A program made the translations under genes and the position numbers. From assembly GCA_016871335.1 (NCBI GenBank), contig VFZF01000006.1, positions 114,854-178,853 of the forward strand: a stretch of DNA of 64,000 bases. Direction: 5' to 3'. Origin of the DNA: Acidimicrobiia bacterium (GTDB lineage Bacteria > Acidobacteriota > Vicinamibacteria > Vicinamibacterales > SCN-69-37). Below, piece after piece: positions 53,512 to 63,155 of this stretch. The notes beneath the pieces are model-generated. The model was not told the origin of the DNA. It saw nothing but the letters and a program-made list of their open reading frames with translations, and ran no database searches. Each line of letters begins with the position of its first letter. Within the stretch, counting starts at the first letter, position 1.

Positions 53512-54391
53512 GGTGCGACTCCCCCTGTTCCATCGGGTCTGCGGTCCAGGCTTTGGCAATCGCGACCGCGAGCTGGCGCACACGGAGGATGTAGGCCGTG
53601 CGTTCGGTGACGCCGATGCTGCCGCTCGCGTCGAGCACGTTGAAGGCATGGGAGCACTTCAGCGCATGGTCGAGCGCCGGAAGCACGAGGTGAGAATCCA
53701 GCAAGGCCTTCGAGAAATCGTAGTACTGGTTGAACAGATTACGATGGAAGTCTGCAAACGCACCATCGCCCAGCGCCGGCACGTGGCCAAACGCGTATTT
53801 GGACTGCTCCACCTCGTCGCGCAGCCGGACTTCCCCGTATTTCACGCCCTTCGCCCACTCGAGGTCGTACACGTTGTCCACACCCTGCAGCGACATCGCA
53901 AACCGCTCGAGACCGTAGGTCAGCTCCACGGAAATCGGCGCCAAATCCTGGCCACCCGCCTGCTGGAAATACGTGAACTGCGTAATCTCGAGGCCGTCGT
54001 ACAACACCTGCCAGCCAATGCCCCAGGCGCCCAGCGTCGGCGACTCCCAGTTGTCTTCCTCGAATCGCACATCGTGCGCGCGCAGGTCGATGCCGCACGC
54101 TTCCAGACTCTGCAGATACAGGTCCTGAATGTCGTCCGGTGCCGGCTTGAGAATCACCTGAAACTGATGGTGCTTGAACAGCCGGTTCGGGTTCTCCCCG
54201 AAGCGGCCGTCGGCCGGCCGTCGCGACGGCTGCACATACGCCACGTTCCATGGCTTCTGGCCCAGCACTCGCAGGAATGTCTCAGGGTGCATCGTGCCGG
54301 CCCCCATCTCGATATCCATCGGCTGCTGAATCAGGCAGCCTTGTGCGGACCAATAATCCGACAGCTTGAAGACAAGATCCTGAAACGTCAC
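53501..54391 (-). CDS. glyQ: Glycyl-tRNA synthetase alpha subunit
   Basis: Catalytic class II subunit of bacterial GlyRS. The 296-residue protein includes [30 protein letters not shown] (54254-54343, with motif 1 region), [38 protein letters not shown] and [15 protein letters not shown]. These are highly conserved. It starts two bases after recO and overlaps glyS, so the pair is translated together. Confidence 0.98.
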   Translation of the reverse strand: MTFQDLVFKLSDYWSAQGCLIQQPMDIEMGAGTMHPETFLRVLGQKPWNVAYVQPSRRPADGRFGENPNRLFKHHQFQVILKPAPDDIQDLYLQSLEACGIDLRAHDVRFEEDNWESPTLGAWGIGWQVLYDGLEITQFTYFQQAGGQDLAPISVELTYGLERFAMSLQGVDNVYDLEWAKGVKYGEVRLRDEVEQSKYAFGHVPALGDGAFADFHRNLFNQYYDFSKALLDSHLVLPALDHALKCSHAFNVLDASGSIGVTERTAYILRVRQLAVAIAKAWTADPMEQGESHHGS

Positions 54392-54393
54392 AA

Positions 54394-55152
54394 CTACGGC
54401 CTCAACTCCCTCACCACCCGCGCGGATCGCACATCGCGCTCCAGATGCATCGCAATCAACCGCGCATGCACCACTTCCAGTTCCCGCATCACCTCAACGG
54501 ACGCCCCGTCGTCGGTGATCGCCGCCGGTGTCTCCGCCGCCGCGCGGCACAGCCACCCGAACGCATCCCGTGACACGGTCAACGCGCCATGCCCGCACCG
54601 AGCGCAGGCAAACTGCCAGTCCCCCGGATCGAGCACCGCGCCGTCGACCAGCGTCCGGCCACATCGCGCGCAGGCGCTCAACGCCGGATACACGCCCTCG
54701 AGTCTGAGCAGCCAGAACTCGAAGTACCGCGCCAGAGACTCGGCCGACCCGGCCCGGCTCATCGCGTCTCCGACAGACGCCGCCAGACGGTACAGCCGCT
54801 CGTTCGCCATCGCGTCCGGAGCCCACTCATCCACGAGTTCGGCGAAATAACTCGTGTACCCGAGGGCCCTCGCCGCATCACCATCCACCCGGCCCGCCGA
54901 CGACTGCATCGGGCTGGTCACCGGCTCGATGCGATCCAGCCGCACCAGCTCGCGGCCCTCCCGCTCGACGTACGTCACACGCCCACGCGTGAACGGCTCC
55001 AGCGCGCCGCCAAACCGCCGCCGCGACTTCGTCGCATTCTTCGCCACACCCCGCTTCTTGCCCTGGTGTTCGGTCAGGAACACCACAATCCGATCCGCCT
55101 CCGCGTACCGATACGTCCTCAGGACAATCGCATCGGCCACGATGGTGCGCAT
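54394..55152 (-). CDS. recO: DNA repair protein RecO
   Basis: RecO helps load RecA on SSB-coated gaps with RecR (and RecF). The 252-residue product has the N-terminal OB fold ([34 protein letters not shown]; 55034-55131), a helical middle, and the four-Cys zinc site CARCGRTL...CARCGHG. The Cys set is complete. ATG at 55152 lies 10 nt downstream of the mgtE stop, and glyQ follows after two bases, so the genes form one transcript. Confidence 0.95.
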   Translation of the reverse strand: MRTIVADAIVLRTYRYAEADRIVVFLTEHQGKKRGVAKNATKSRRRFGGALEPFTRGRVTYVEREGRELVRLDRIEPVTSPMQSSAGRVDGDAARALGYTSYFAELVDEWAPDAMANERLYRLAASVGDAMSRAGSAESLARYFEFWLLRLEGVYPALSACARCGRTLVDGAVLDPGDWQFACARCGHGALTVSRDAFGWLCRAAAETPAAITDDGASVEVMRELEVVHARLIAMHLERDVRSARVVRELRP

Positions 55153-55162
55153 CAGTGACGCC

Positions 55163-56533
55163 TCACCCGCCGTGCAGGAAGCGGAGGAACACCGTCGCCA
55201 GTCCGAGGAACGACAGAAACCCGAACACGTCGGTCAGCGTCGTGATGAACACCGACGACGCGAGCGCCGGATCCACCTTGGCGGCCCGCAAACCAAGCGG
55301 GATCAACGTGCCGGCCACAGCCGCGGTGAACATCGTGATGATCATGGCCAGACCCAGAATCGCGCCGAGCTTCCAGTCATCAGCCAGCACCCACGCTCCC
55401 AGCACCGCCACCAGGCCCAGCGCCACGCCGTTGCCCAGTCCGACCAGGCCTTCCTTCAGCGCCGCCTGTCTCGCGTTGCCCCACGTGAGTTCGCCCAGCG
55501 CGATGCCACGGACCACCACCGCCAGCGTCTGCGTCGCCGCGTTACCGCCCATGCCGGCGACGACGGGCATCAGCGCCGCGAGGTACACCACTTTTTCGAT
55601 CGTCGCGTTGAACCGGCTGACCACAAACGCTGCCACAAAGGCCGTTCCGAGGTTGACGAGCAGCCAGGGCAGACGCTTCTTCAGCGATTCCAGCGGCGGT
55701 GTCAGCACGCCGTCTTCTGCCGACACGCCGGCCAACCGGAAGACGTCTTCCGTCGCCTCATCCTTCAGGACGTCGATCACGTCATCCACCGTGATGACAC
55801 CCACCAACTTGTTCTCGGCATCAACAACAGGAATCGCGAGCAGGTTGTACGAGGCGACCTGGCGCGCCACTTCCTCCTGGTCTACATCAACGCGCGCGCT
55901 GTAGACGTCGCTCGTCATGATGCGTTTGAGCGGTGTATCCGGGGCGACCAGCAACAGCCGGCGCAGGGACGTCACGCCCACCAGATGCCGACGCTGGTCC
56001 ACCACGTACAGGTAGAACACCATCTCGACATCGCGAGCGCCCTGGATCGCCGTGATGGCTTCGCCGGCTGTGATCTCTTCCGGCAACGCGAAGACATGCG
56101 GGTTCATCAGACGACCGGCCGTCTGGTCGTCGTATTCGAGCAGTTCCGAGACACCACCACCGGGCTTCGGCCTGATGAGATCGAGCACGACAGCCGACAG
56201 CTCGTTTGGCAGGTTGTCGATCAACCCCGCCGCGTCATCGGACGGAATCTCCTGGACGAGTCTGGCAATTTCTTCAGCCGGACGATCCGCAAGAAGCAGC
56301 GCGCCCTTTTCGGGGCCCAATTCCGACAAGGCCTCCATAGCGAGGCGGCCGTTCCGTTCGACCAGGATGTTGAAAACGGCGTGGCATTCCTTGTCCCCGA
56401 GCTCCGCAAACACCTGGGCCAGGTCGGCCGGATGCTGCTTCTGGAGCAGGTTCAGGAGGTTCGGGGTCGCCCCCATCCGCAGCAGTCGCCGGACCGACTC
56501 GAGCACGAGATCGTTTCTGCGGGGCGCGGACAT
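55163..56533 (-). CDS. mgtE: Magnesium transporter MgtE
   Basis: A homodimeric Mg2+ channel with cytosolic Mg sensing. The 456-residue protein has the N domain (NLLNLLQKQHPADLAQVFAEL), two CBS domains (AGRLMNPHVFALPEEITAGEAI; IMTSDVYSARVDVDQEEVARQ), the plug helix, and five transmembrane helices containing the signature MPVVAGMGGNAATQTLAVVVRG. The last helices hold the pore Asp (AAKVDPALASSVFITTLTDVFGF). First gene of the mgtE-recO-glyQ-glyS-ppdK run. Confidence 0.97.
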   Translation of the reverse strand: MSAPRRNDLVLESVRRLLRMGATPNLLNLLQKQHPADLAQVFAELGDKECHAVFNILVERNGRLAMEALSELGPEKGALLLADRPAEEIARLVQEIPSDDAAGLIDNLPNELSAVVLDLIRPKPGGGVSELLEYDDQTAGRLMNPHVFALPEEITAGEAITAIQGARDVEMVFYLYVVDQRRHLVGVTSLRRLLLVAPDTPLKRIMTSDVYSARVDVDQEEVARQVASYNLLAIPVVDAENKLVGVITVDDVIDVLKDEATEDVFRLAGVSAEDGVLTPPLESLKKRLPWLLVNLGTAFVAAFVVSRFNATIEKVVYLAALMPVVAGMGGNAATQTLAVVVRGIALGELTWGNARQAALKEGLVGLGNGVALGLVAVLGAWVLADDWKLGAILGLAMIITMFTAAVAGTLIPLGLRAAKVDPALASSVFITTLTDVFGFLSFLGLATVFLRFLHGG

Positions 56534-56592
56534 CCTGACATTTTAGTCTGGTCTGGGTCTTGCAAGCAGCCCTATCCCTGCCGTCACAAAAG

Positions 56593-56708
56593 ATTCACAG
56601 GGAGGCACGGAGTTTTTCTTTTCGGCTGGTCGGCAACTTCGACCGGGATTCTGCTGGGAGAGCATCACCCCAAAGAGCATTCTCCGTGCCTCCGTGTCTC
56701 CCTGTTAC
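56593..56708. repeat. Dispersed short repeat, copy 7 (inverted pair flanking ~70 nt)
   Basis: TTCACAGGGAGGCACGGAG (56593-56611) and, in opposite orientation, TCCGTGCCTCCGTGTCTCCC followed by TGTTA (about 56683-56707). The right copy ends on the distal TAA of the sulfatase frame. About 70 nt lies between them with no gene seen. Confidence 0.65.
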
Positions 56709-58522
56709 CTGGCGTTGAGCCGTGCCCGGAAGGCCGCGGCGACCTGTGGGTACGTGCCGAGGAGGTTGTGCTGCTCCCCGGGGTCCGTGCGGCGGTCAAA
56801 CAACAACTCACGGCCGGTGCGGGACAGGATTCAAGTGTAGCGCGCATCCCGGAATCCGACCTGACCTGGCCCCCAATCGGTGAGATGCAACAACACCCGG
56901 TCTGGCGCCTCGAACAGCAGCGACATCCCGGACCGCTGGGGCGCATCCACGCCGAGCAAATCAAGCACCGCCGGCCGCACATCGTCGAGCGACCCCAACT
57001 GCGACACCCGGGCGGGCAGGCCCAGGCGCCGCGGATGCAGGAGCAACATCGGCACGTGCAGGTTCTCGGTGTAGAACTCTTTCGAATGAATGAAGTTCCC
57101 TGCGTGTTCGCCGAACGCCTCCCCGTGGTCCCCGACAGCAATCACAACTGTGGTCTCGGCCAGACCGGAGGCCTTCAGCCATCTGTAAAAGTCCGCGAGT
57201 CGATCCATCTGGTGATCAACCAGCCGCCGGTGGCGTTCCTTCGGGTCGTCACTGGTGCCAGGGCCAGGCACGAGTTCCGACGCGTAGGGATGATGTGGAT
57301 TATTGGTGTGGACTGCCAGAAACCATGGTGAGGCGCCGTCCCCCTGCCGCTCGAGGAAGACCTGCGCTTCGTCAAACAACATCCGGTCGTCGAAGCCCCA
57401 CGTGGTCCGTGCGTGCCGTGCGCCGACCTCCCACGTGCTGTGCATGTTCAGCGACCGGTCGAACCCACGCGCCGCCAACGCATCCATGATCGGGTCGGTC
57501 CCGCCGTTCACCAGCAACTGCGTCTGAAACCCGCGGGCCTTGAGCACCTCGCTGAGTGTCGGAACATCCGCGATTCTGGCGAGCGCCGCCGCAGCCGTGG
57601 GGCCCGGCGTCTCCCCTGCCATGACGCTGACGAAGGCCGACGTGGAATTCGGCGCCACCGCGAACACCTGCTCAAACGTGGTGATGTCGTCGGCACACTC
57701 CGCGAACAGCCGGCGCCCGCCCGTCGCAGCGTCGTTGTAGGCGACGATTGAGGACGCCGGGGTTGATTCGAGAATGACGAGGACCACGTTGAGCGGACGC
57801 ATCACCGGTACGAGGGCGCGGTGCTGCGGCCCGATCGGCGCCATCACGGCAGCCGGGGGCAGATCTGCATAACTGACCCGTTCACCGAAGAGCATCCACA
57901 CGACGGGGTGCGGTTCCAGGCGCGCTTCAGCAAGATTAGGACGGCCGGCCGCCCACGTCACACCGGCAAGGGCCGCAAGCAGCACGATGCCGCCCGCAGC
58001 GACACGGCTCACCGTGCCCGGTGCCCACCGTGAGACCCAGAGCGGCAATCCGGTCATGGTTACCACCCACACGACCACCCCAACGGCAATCGAGGTATGG
58101 GCAAACAGATCAGTCGACGCCAGCAACTGCGGGGCAAACCCGATGTACTCGAGGTCGTCGAGGGAGAAGTGTGTGTGATACACGGCGTAGTACGCGATGC
58201 CGAACACGCTGATGAGTGACGTGACAGCCAACCCCGCTCGGAACACCATCACGGAGGCGCGTTCCCACCGCCCGGGTTCGGGTCGCCATCGGCTCCAGAG
58301 CAGCACCACAGCCAGCAGCACCGCAGCCACAGCGAACTCCTGCCAGGAGAACCGCAGCGACATCCAGAACTGGAGGAGGCGGCTCTTGACGGCGCCCTGC
58401 GGCTGAATGAGCCAGCGATGCTCATACGTGAAGAGCAGTTGCGAGTACTTGACGAGCAACCCGACGGTCAGAAACGCCGCAATGCCGCCGACGACTTTCG
58501 CATACACCCGTGTCGCGCTCAT
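56705..58522 (-). pseudogene. LTA-synthase-like membrane sulfatase with an in-frame TGA
   Basis: From ATG 58522 the frame encodes five to six transmembrane helices, then an alkaline-phosphatase-fold domain: NVVLVILESTPASSIVAYN (metal Glu and probable nucleophile Thr/Ser), VHTNNPHHPYAS, and AVGDHGEAFGEHAGNFIHS (metal Asp/His). It stops at TGA 56831-56833 after RDARYT. The same frame then continues ILSRTGRELLFDRRTDPGEQ, HNLLGTYPQ and a helix to a TAA at 56705. 'LFD...DP.E..NL' is the normal sulfatase C-terminus, so a Trp or similar codon has become TGA. The first 563 residues hold the whole active site and might still function. Confidence 0.8.
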
Positions 58523-59602
58523 GACGTGGCCACCCGCGTGATGAGATCAAGGGCCTGGCCGGCCGCGCGCTCCCACGTGCGCCCCGTCACAGACGCCTGC
58601 GCCGCGCGACCAAGAGCCACGCGCAGTTCGGCGTCGCTGACGCACCGACGCAACGCATCGACACACGCCGTCACGTGCCCAGGCCGAAACAGCAGACCAT
58701 TCCGCCCATCCGTGATCAGGTCCCGCTGGCCACAGCCATCACTGGTGACGCAGCAGCGGCCTGACGCCATCGCCTGCAACAACGACAGCGGCTGCCCTTC
58801 GAACAGACTCGGCAACACAAAGATGTGCGCCTGCGCGAGCAGCTCCTCTTCCTCAGCCGCCGCAAATCCCGGGATCACCCGCACGCGGTCCTGGGTGGCG
58901 GAAGAAAACTGCCTGCGAATGCTGCCGGCATCCCCGCCGGTCCCCCGCAAGCACCCACTGGACCTCACGCCCCTCAGCCGCGAATGCCTCCGCCGCCGCT
59001 ACAAGCGCAGCCACCCCTTTGCGTGGGATCCACGAGCCGAGAAACAGCACCGTCACCGGACCGGCCGGCACATCGTCAGCGGTCAGCGACGTCGGATTCA
59101 CGCCGTGCTGCAACACCGTCGCGTCCTCTGCACGACGATCGTAGACGTCACGCACAAAAGCGGCGTCATCCTGATTGAGCACGCAGACGTGTGTGGCGCG
59201 GCGCAGGCCGTGGTCGGCGTGGCGCAGACGCCAGAGCGGAAACGTCACCCGGGTCTTGAGTGACGGCCGCTGATCGTCCCCGAAGCGGCCTTCACACTGC
59301 ATCTGCCACATCCGGCGTTCCACACCGTGGCTGACCGCGACCAACGGCGACGGGAACTTGACGAAAGCTCCCGATGCGGGTTCATGCACCACGAGACAGT
59401 CCTCGAGTTGCCGCATGGAGCGATACACGCGGCGGGCGGCAGCGGGAAACTGCACAAGGTGCCGCAGAGGTGGCACTTGCCTACGGCCAATGTGCACAAA
59501 CGGCAGACCGCGCCGACGGGCCTCCTGCTGCCAGTGCCACGCGACTCGCCCCATGCCGGTGGCGGATGACGGATCCACCTCGGCCACGTGTACGATCCGC
59601 AT
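58519..59602 (-). pseudogene. GT4-type glycosyltransferase split by a frameshift
   Basis: From ATG 59602 the frame gives MRIVHVAEVDPSSATGMGRV, LVVHEPASGAF, SHGVERRMW and TVLFLGSWIPRKGVAALVAA, reaching VQWVLAG and then drifting to a stop at 58853. The +1 frame resumes GTGGDAGSIRRQF ... VRVIPGF, PSLFEGQPLSLLQAMASG and DLITDGRNGLLF, ending at 58519. The join is a G5 run (58942-58946); with four G the frame is continuous. Together they form a GT-B glycosyltransferase of about 360 residues. The ATG overlaps the era stop and the end overlaps the sulfatase start. Confidence 0.82.
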
Positions 59603-60492
59603 CAACGGCGCAGCCCCAACTCGTCGAGCAATCGCTCGTCATCGCGCCAGTCCCCCCTGACCTTCACATGCAGGTCGAGGAACACCTTGCCCTGCAGCAA
59701 CTCCTGCAGATCCGCGCGCGCCTCGGTGCCGATGAGTCTGATCATTTCGCCGTTTTTCCCGATGATGATCGGCTTCTGCGACTGGTGATCCACCAGGATC
59801 GACGCGTAGATCTTCGTGGGCTCTCCCGGCTCGGCGGGTTCCTCAAACTGGTCGATCACCACGGCCGTCATGTACGGCAATTCGTCGCGCGTGTGACGCA
59901 GCACCTTCTCGCGAATCAGTTCCGCCGCGAGCGTGCGTTCGGTCTGGTCGGTGAAATACTCCTCGTCGAACAGCGGCGGCCCCTCGGGCAGCGCGGCCAG
60001 CAGTTCCTTGACGAGGGCGTCGAGCCCGTCGCCATGAAACGCCGACATCGGCACGATGGCCTCCACCGGCAGCGCCTTCGCGTAACTCTCCATCAACGGC
60101 AGCAGCTGGTTCTTCTGCTTCAACCGGTCGATCTTGTTGAGGACGACGATGACCTTGCACTTCGCGCTGCCGAGCAACTCGATCACGTATCGGTCGCCCG
60201 CCCCGGGCTTCTCCGTGACGTCCACGACCAGCACGGCCACGTCGACTTCGCGCAGGGTGTCGACCGCGGCATCCACCATGCGCTGGTTCATCCGGTGTTC
60301 GGGTTTGTGGATGCCCGGGGTGTCGATGAACACGATCTGGCCGCCGGGTTCATTCCGCACACCGGTGATGCGGTGCCGCGTCGTCTGCGGCTTGTCCGAG
60401 ACGATCGCCACCTTCTGGCCCATGAGTTTGTTCATGAGCGTCGACTTGCCGGCGTTGGGCCGGCCGACAAACGCGACGTACCCCGCCTTCAC
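59602..60492 (-). CDS. era: GTPase Era
   Basis: Essential GTPase for 16S rRNA 3'-end maturation. The 296-residue protein has G1 GRPNAGKSTLMN, G2 region KPQTTRHRITG, G3 DTPGIHKP, G4 LNKIDRL, and the KH domain with IIGKNGEMIRLIGTEAR. The GTG start at 60492 overlaps the CNNM/CBS gene stop (GTGA). The order phoH-ybeY-CNNM-era is widely conserved. Confidence 0.97.
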   Translation of the reverse strand: MKAGYVAFVGRPNAGKSTLMNKLMGQKVAIVSDKPQTTRHRITGVRNEPGGQIVFIDTPGIHKPEHRMNQRMVDAAVDTLREVDVAVLVVDVTEKPGAGDRYVIELLGSAKCKVIVVLNKIDRLKQKNQLLPLMESYAKALPVEAIVPMSAFHGDGLDALVKELLAALPEGPPLFDEEYFTDQTERTLAAELIREKVLRHTRDELPYMTAVVIDQFEEPAEPGEPTKIYASILVDHQSQKPIIIGKNGEMIRLIGTEARADLQELLQGKVFLDLHVKVRGDWRDDERLLDELGLRR

Positions 60493-61712
60493 TCGGTGTC
60501 GCTTTCCGGAGTCGGCGGCAGCCGGCGGACCCGCACCTTGTGGATGCGCCGGCGTTCCGCTTCGAGCACTTCAATCGAGACGCCGTCGGCCTCAAGGCGT
60601 TCGCCCGCAGCGGGCACCCGACCGGTGCGGCTGAGCACGTAGCCGCCGACCGTCTCAAACCCCTCGTCCTCGATGGTGAGTCCCAGCCGCTCGGTCATCT
60701 CCTCGATGGCCACCTTCGCGCTGAACACCACTGCGCCGTCGGCCTCGACGACGATCGGTTCAGCCTCGAGATCGTATTCGTCCCGTATCTCGCCGACGAT
60801 TTCCTCGATCAGATCCTCAACGGTCACCAGGCCGGCGATGCCGCCGTATTCATCCACGACCATCGCCTGCTGAAAGCGGCGCTGCTGGAATTCACGGAGC
60901 AGATCCGCCACCCGCTTCGTCTCCGGTACAAACGCGGCCGGCCGCATGATGTCACTGACCGTCGTGTCGTCGGTCACCTGTTCGCGCTGAATGAGGTCCT
61001 TCACGACAACCAGCCCCACGATGTTGTCGAGATTCTCTTGAAAGACAGGCACGCGCGAGTATTCCTGTTCACGCAGCAACGCCCGCAGTTCGACGACGGT
61101 CGCGTCGGCCTGAATGGCGACCACATCCGGCCGCGGTGTCATCACCTCACGCACGAGTGTGTCGCCGAAATCCACCACCGACCGCAGCAACTGCCCGTCT
61201 TCCTCGTCGGCCGACACGTCGTTGGCACGTGCGGGCGACGACACGGCATGGCCGTTGGGACGCGCCGGCAGCGACTCCGCGGGCCCGAGCCAGCCAATGA
61301 CGAGGCTGGTCAGCGGAGTGACCACATTGGCCATCGCCGTGAATGGCGGCAGCAGCATGCTCAGCAGGCGTTCCGGGGCGCGGCGCACGGCCAGCGCCGG
61401 AATCAGGTGCCCGGCCACGACGTTCAGGCCAACCGCCAGTGCAAACAGCACCACGGCCGCGTAGAAGCCCACGCCGATCGGCTGCGCCAGCAGCACCACC
61501 ACCAGGATGAGCAACAGACCGCGCATGAAGCGCGCCGGCACAAACAGCTTCAGCGGATCGTCGAGATAGGACGTGAGGCCGTCGGCGTCGCTCTCACGTT
61601 CGGCCTCGAGACGCTCCGGCAGCCGCATCAACACGCCAAACGCGGTCTCAATGACAGCGAGGTACGCCATGGCGCACACCACGACGAACACAAGCAGCGG
61701 AATCCAGATCAT
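60489..61712 (-). CDS. CNNM/CBS/CorC-domain membrane protein
   Basis: A 407-residue HlyC/CorC-family protein. It has an N-terminal CNNM-type membrane domain (LLVFVVVCAMAYLAVIETAF; GLLLILVVVLLAQPIGVGFY), an acidic linker, paired CBS domains (REVMTPRPDVVAIQADATV; VSDIMRPAAFVPETKRVADL), the conserved VVDEYGGIAGLVTVEDLIEEIVGEI block (60789-60863), and a CorC_HlyC transporter-associated domain ending RLEADGVSIEVLEAERRRI. Such proteins are linked to Mg2+/Co2+ homeostasis. The N-terminal domain is shorter than in classical CNNM. It overlaps both ybeY and era by four bases. Confidence 0.92.
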   Translation of the reverse strand: MIWIPLLVFVVVCAMAYLAVIETAFGVLMRLPERLEAERESDADGLTSYLDDPLKLFVPARFMRGLLLILVVVLLAQPIGVGFYAAVVLFALAVGLNVVAGHLIPALAVRRAPERLLSMLLPPFTAMANVVTPLTSLVIGWLGPAESLPARPNGHAVSSPARANDVSADEEDGQLLRSVVDFGDTLVREVMTPRPDVVAIQADATVVELRALLREQEYSRVPVFQENLDNIVGLVVVKDLIQREQVTDDTTVSDIMRPAAFVPETKRVADLLREFQQRRFQQAMVVDEYGGIAGLVTVEDLIEEIVGEIRDEYDLEAEPIVVEADGAVVFSAKVAIEEMTERLGLTIEDEGFETVGGYVLSRTGRVPAAGERLEADGVSIEVLEAERRRIHKVRVRRLPPTPESDTE

Positions 61713-62179
61713 CGGCCGGTCACACCAGAACCATGCGCACGGGCGATCAGGCCGGAGGGCAGCCCGGCCTTACGGCGCAGGCGTTCTTCCACACGCGCCA
61801 TTGCCCCCGTGTCGGTCTCGTGATCGTACCCCAGGAGGTGCAACACACCGTGCAGGGCCAACACCCGCAGTTCGACCCGCTCGCTGTGCCCCAGCCGGCG
61901 CGCCTGACGGGCCGCAACGCCGGTCGCAATGGCGATGTCGCCGAGCAGTCCCGGCTCGTCGGACGGAAAGGACAAGACGTCGGTGGCGTAGTCTGCCTTG
62001 CGAAACTGCGCATTTAACCGGCGCATCGTCGCATCACTCACCAGCGCGACCGTGACCTCGCCGCGCGCCGACGCCGGTGCCGCGCCGGCGAGCCACCGGC
62101 CCAGCGCGGCCTGCGCCACGGGCCGGCCACGGCCGTCAGTGACACGTACACGAAGCCGGGATGTGGAGGGCGGCCCCAT
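61709..62179 (-). CDS. ybeY: Endoribonuclease YbeY
   Basis: Zinc-dependent endoribonuclease for 16S rRNA 3' maturation and ribosome quality control. The 156-residue protein has the zinc motif LHGVLHLLGYDHETD (HxxxHxxGxDH), preceded by the conserved TDVLSFPSDE. The start (MGPPSTSRLRVRVTD) follows phoH by one base. Its stop overlaps the CNNM/CBS gene. Confidence 0.96.
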   Translation of the reverse strand: MGPPSTSRLRVRVTDGRGRPVAQAALGRWLAGAAPASARGEVTVALVSDATMRRLNAQFRKADYATDVLSFPSDEPGLLGDIAIATGVAARQARRLGHSERVELRVLALHGVLHLLGYDHETDTGAMARVEERLRRKAGLPSGLIARAHGSGVTGR

Positions 62180-62180
62180 G

Positions 62181-63155
62181 TCAGGCGTGTGGTTTGGTGC
62201 CCGCCGTGTAGGCGTCGTACGCCTTCACGATGCGCTGCACAAGTGGATGCCGCACCACGTCCTTGTCGTCGAAGCGGATGATGCTCACGCCTTCCACCCC
62301 GTCCACAATGCGCAGGGCGTCGATCAGCCCCGATCCTCTCCCCGCCGGCAGGTCGATCTGCGTGACGTCACCGGTGATGACGGCTTTGGACCCGAAGCCG
62401 AGACGCGTGAGGAACATCTTCATCTGCTCGGAGGTGGTGTTCTGCGCCTCGTCGAGAATGACGAACGCATCGTTGAGCGTCCGGCCGCGCATGAAGGCGA
62501 TCGGCGCAACCTCAATCACGCCGCGCTCGAGCAGGCGCTCAACACGCTCGGCATCGAGCATGTCGTGCAACGCGTCGTAGAGCGGCCGCAGATACGGATT
62601 CACCTTCTCGGCCAGATCGCCGGGAAGGAAGCCGAGCTTCTCCCCCGCTTCCACGGCCGGGCGCGCCATCACGATGCGGTTCACCCGCTTCGCCAGCAGA
62701 TACGCCACGGCCTGCGCCATGGCGAGATAGGTCTTGCCCGTGCCGGCCGGGCCGACGCCGAACACGACGTCGTGCGCCTCGATCGCCTCGAGGTACTCTC
62801 GCTGCATCACGCTCTTGGGCGCCACCTGTTTGCGTCCTGCCGACCGCGCGGTGCTGCGGAGGAAATACTCCTGCAATTCGATGTTCGGGTTCTGCGTGAG
62901 CAGCTGGGCCGCCGTCTTTACGTCTCCGCGGCCAAACCGGTAGCCGGCGGTCAGCAGGCGCGCCAGTTGGTCGACCACCCGTTCGGCCCGCCCCACGTCG
63001 TCGGTCTCCCCCTCGACAATTAGTTCGTGTCCCTGGGTCTTCAGGCGTACGTTGAGCGCCCTTTCCAGCGAGCGCAGGTGCTCGTCAAAGGGACCATACA
63101 GGGTTTCGATGCCTTCGTCGGGCATCTGGATGCGGCGGGCAGTCGTGGCTGGCAT
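62181..63155 (-). CDS. phoH: PhoH-family ATPase
   Basis: PhoH/YbeZ-type P-loop ATPase associated with YbeY in RNA metabolism. The 324-residue protein has an N-terminal KH-like region (LNVRLKTQGHELIVEGETDDV), Walker A GPAGTGKTYLA, Walker B AFVILDEAQNTT, and the helicase-like motifs MARPAVEAGEKLGFLPGDL and VITGDVTQIDLP. ATG at 63155 overlaps the ROK-kinase stop (TGATG). It lies directly upstream of ybeY as in most bacteria. Confidence 0.96.
   Translation of the reverse strand: MPATTARRIQMPDEGIETLYGPFDEHLRSLERALNVRLKTQGHELIVEGETDDVGRAERVVDQLARLLTAGYRFGRGDVKTAAQLLTQNPNIELQEYFLRSTARSAGRKQVAPKSVMQREYLEAIEAHDVVFGVGPAGTGKTYLAMAQAVAYLLAKRVNRIVMARPAVEAGEKLGFLPGDLAEKVNPYLRPLYDALHDMLDAERVERLLERGVIEVAPIAFMRGRTLNDAFVILDEAQNTTSEQMKMFLTRLGFGSKAVITGDVTQIDLPAGRGSGLIDALRIVDGVEGVSIIRFDDKDVVRHPLVQRIVKAYDAYTAGTKPHA

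Noticed and set aside
54854..57331. Open frame of 825 codons opposite recO, mgtE and the sulfatase
   Set aside because: Spans three well-supported genes on the other strand; composition is Arg/His-rich as expected for shadow translation.
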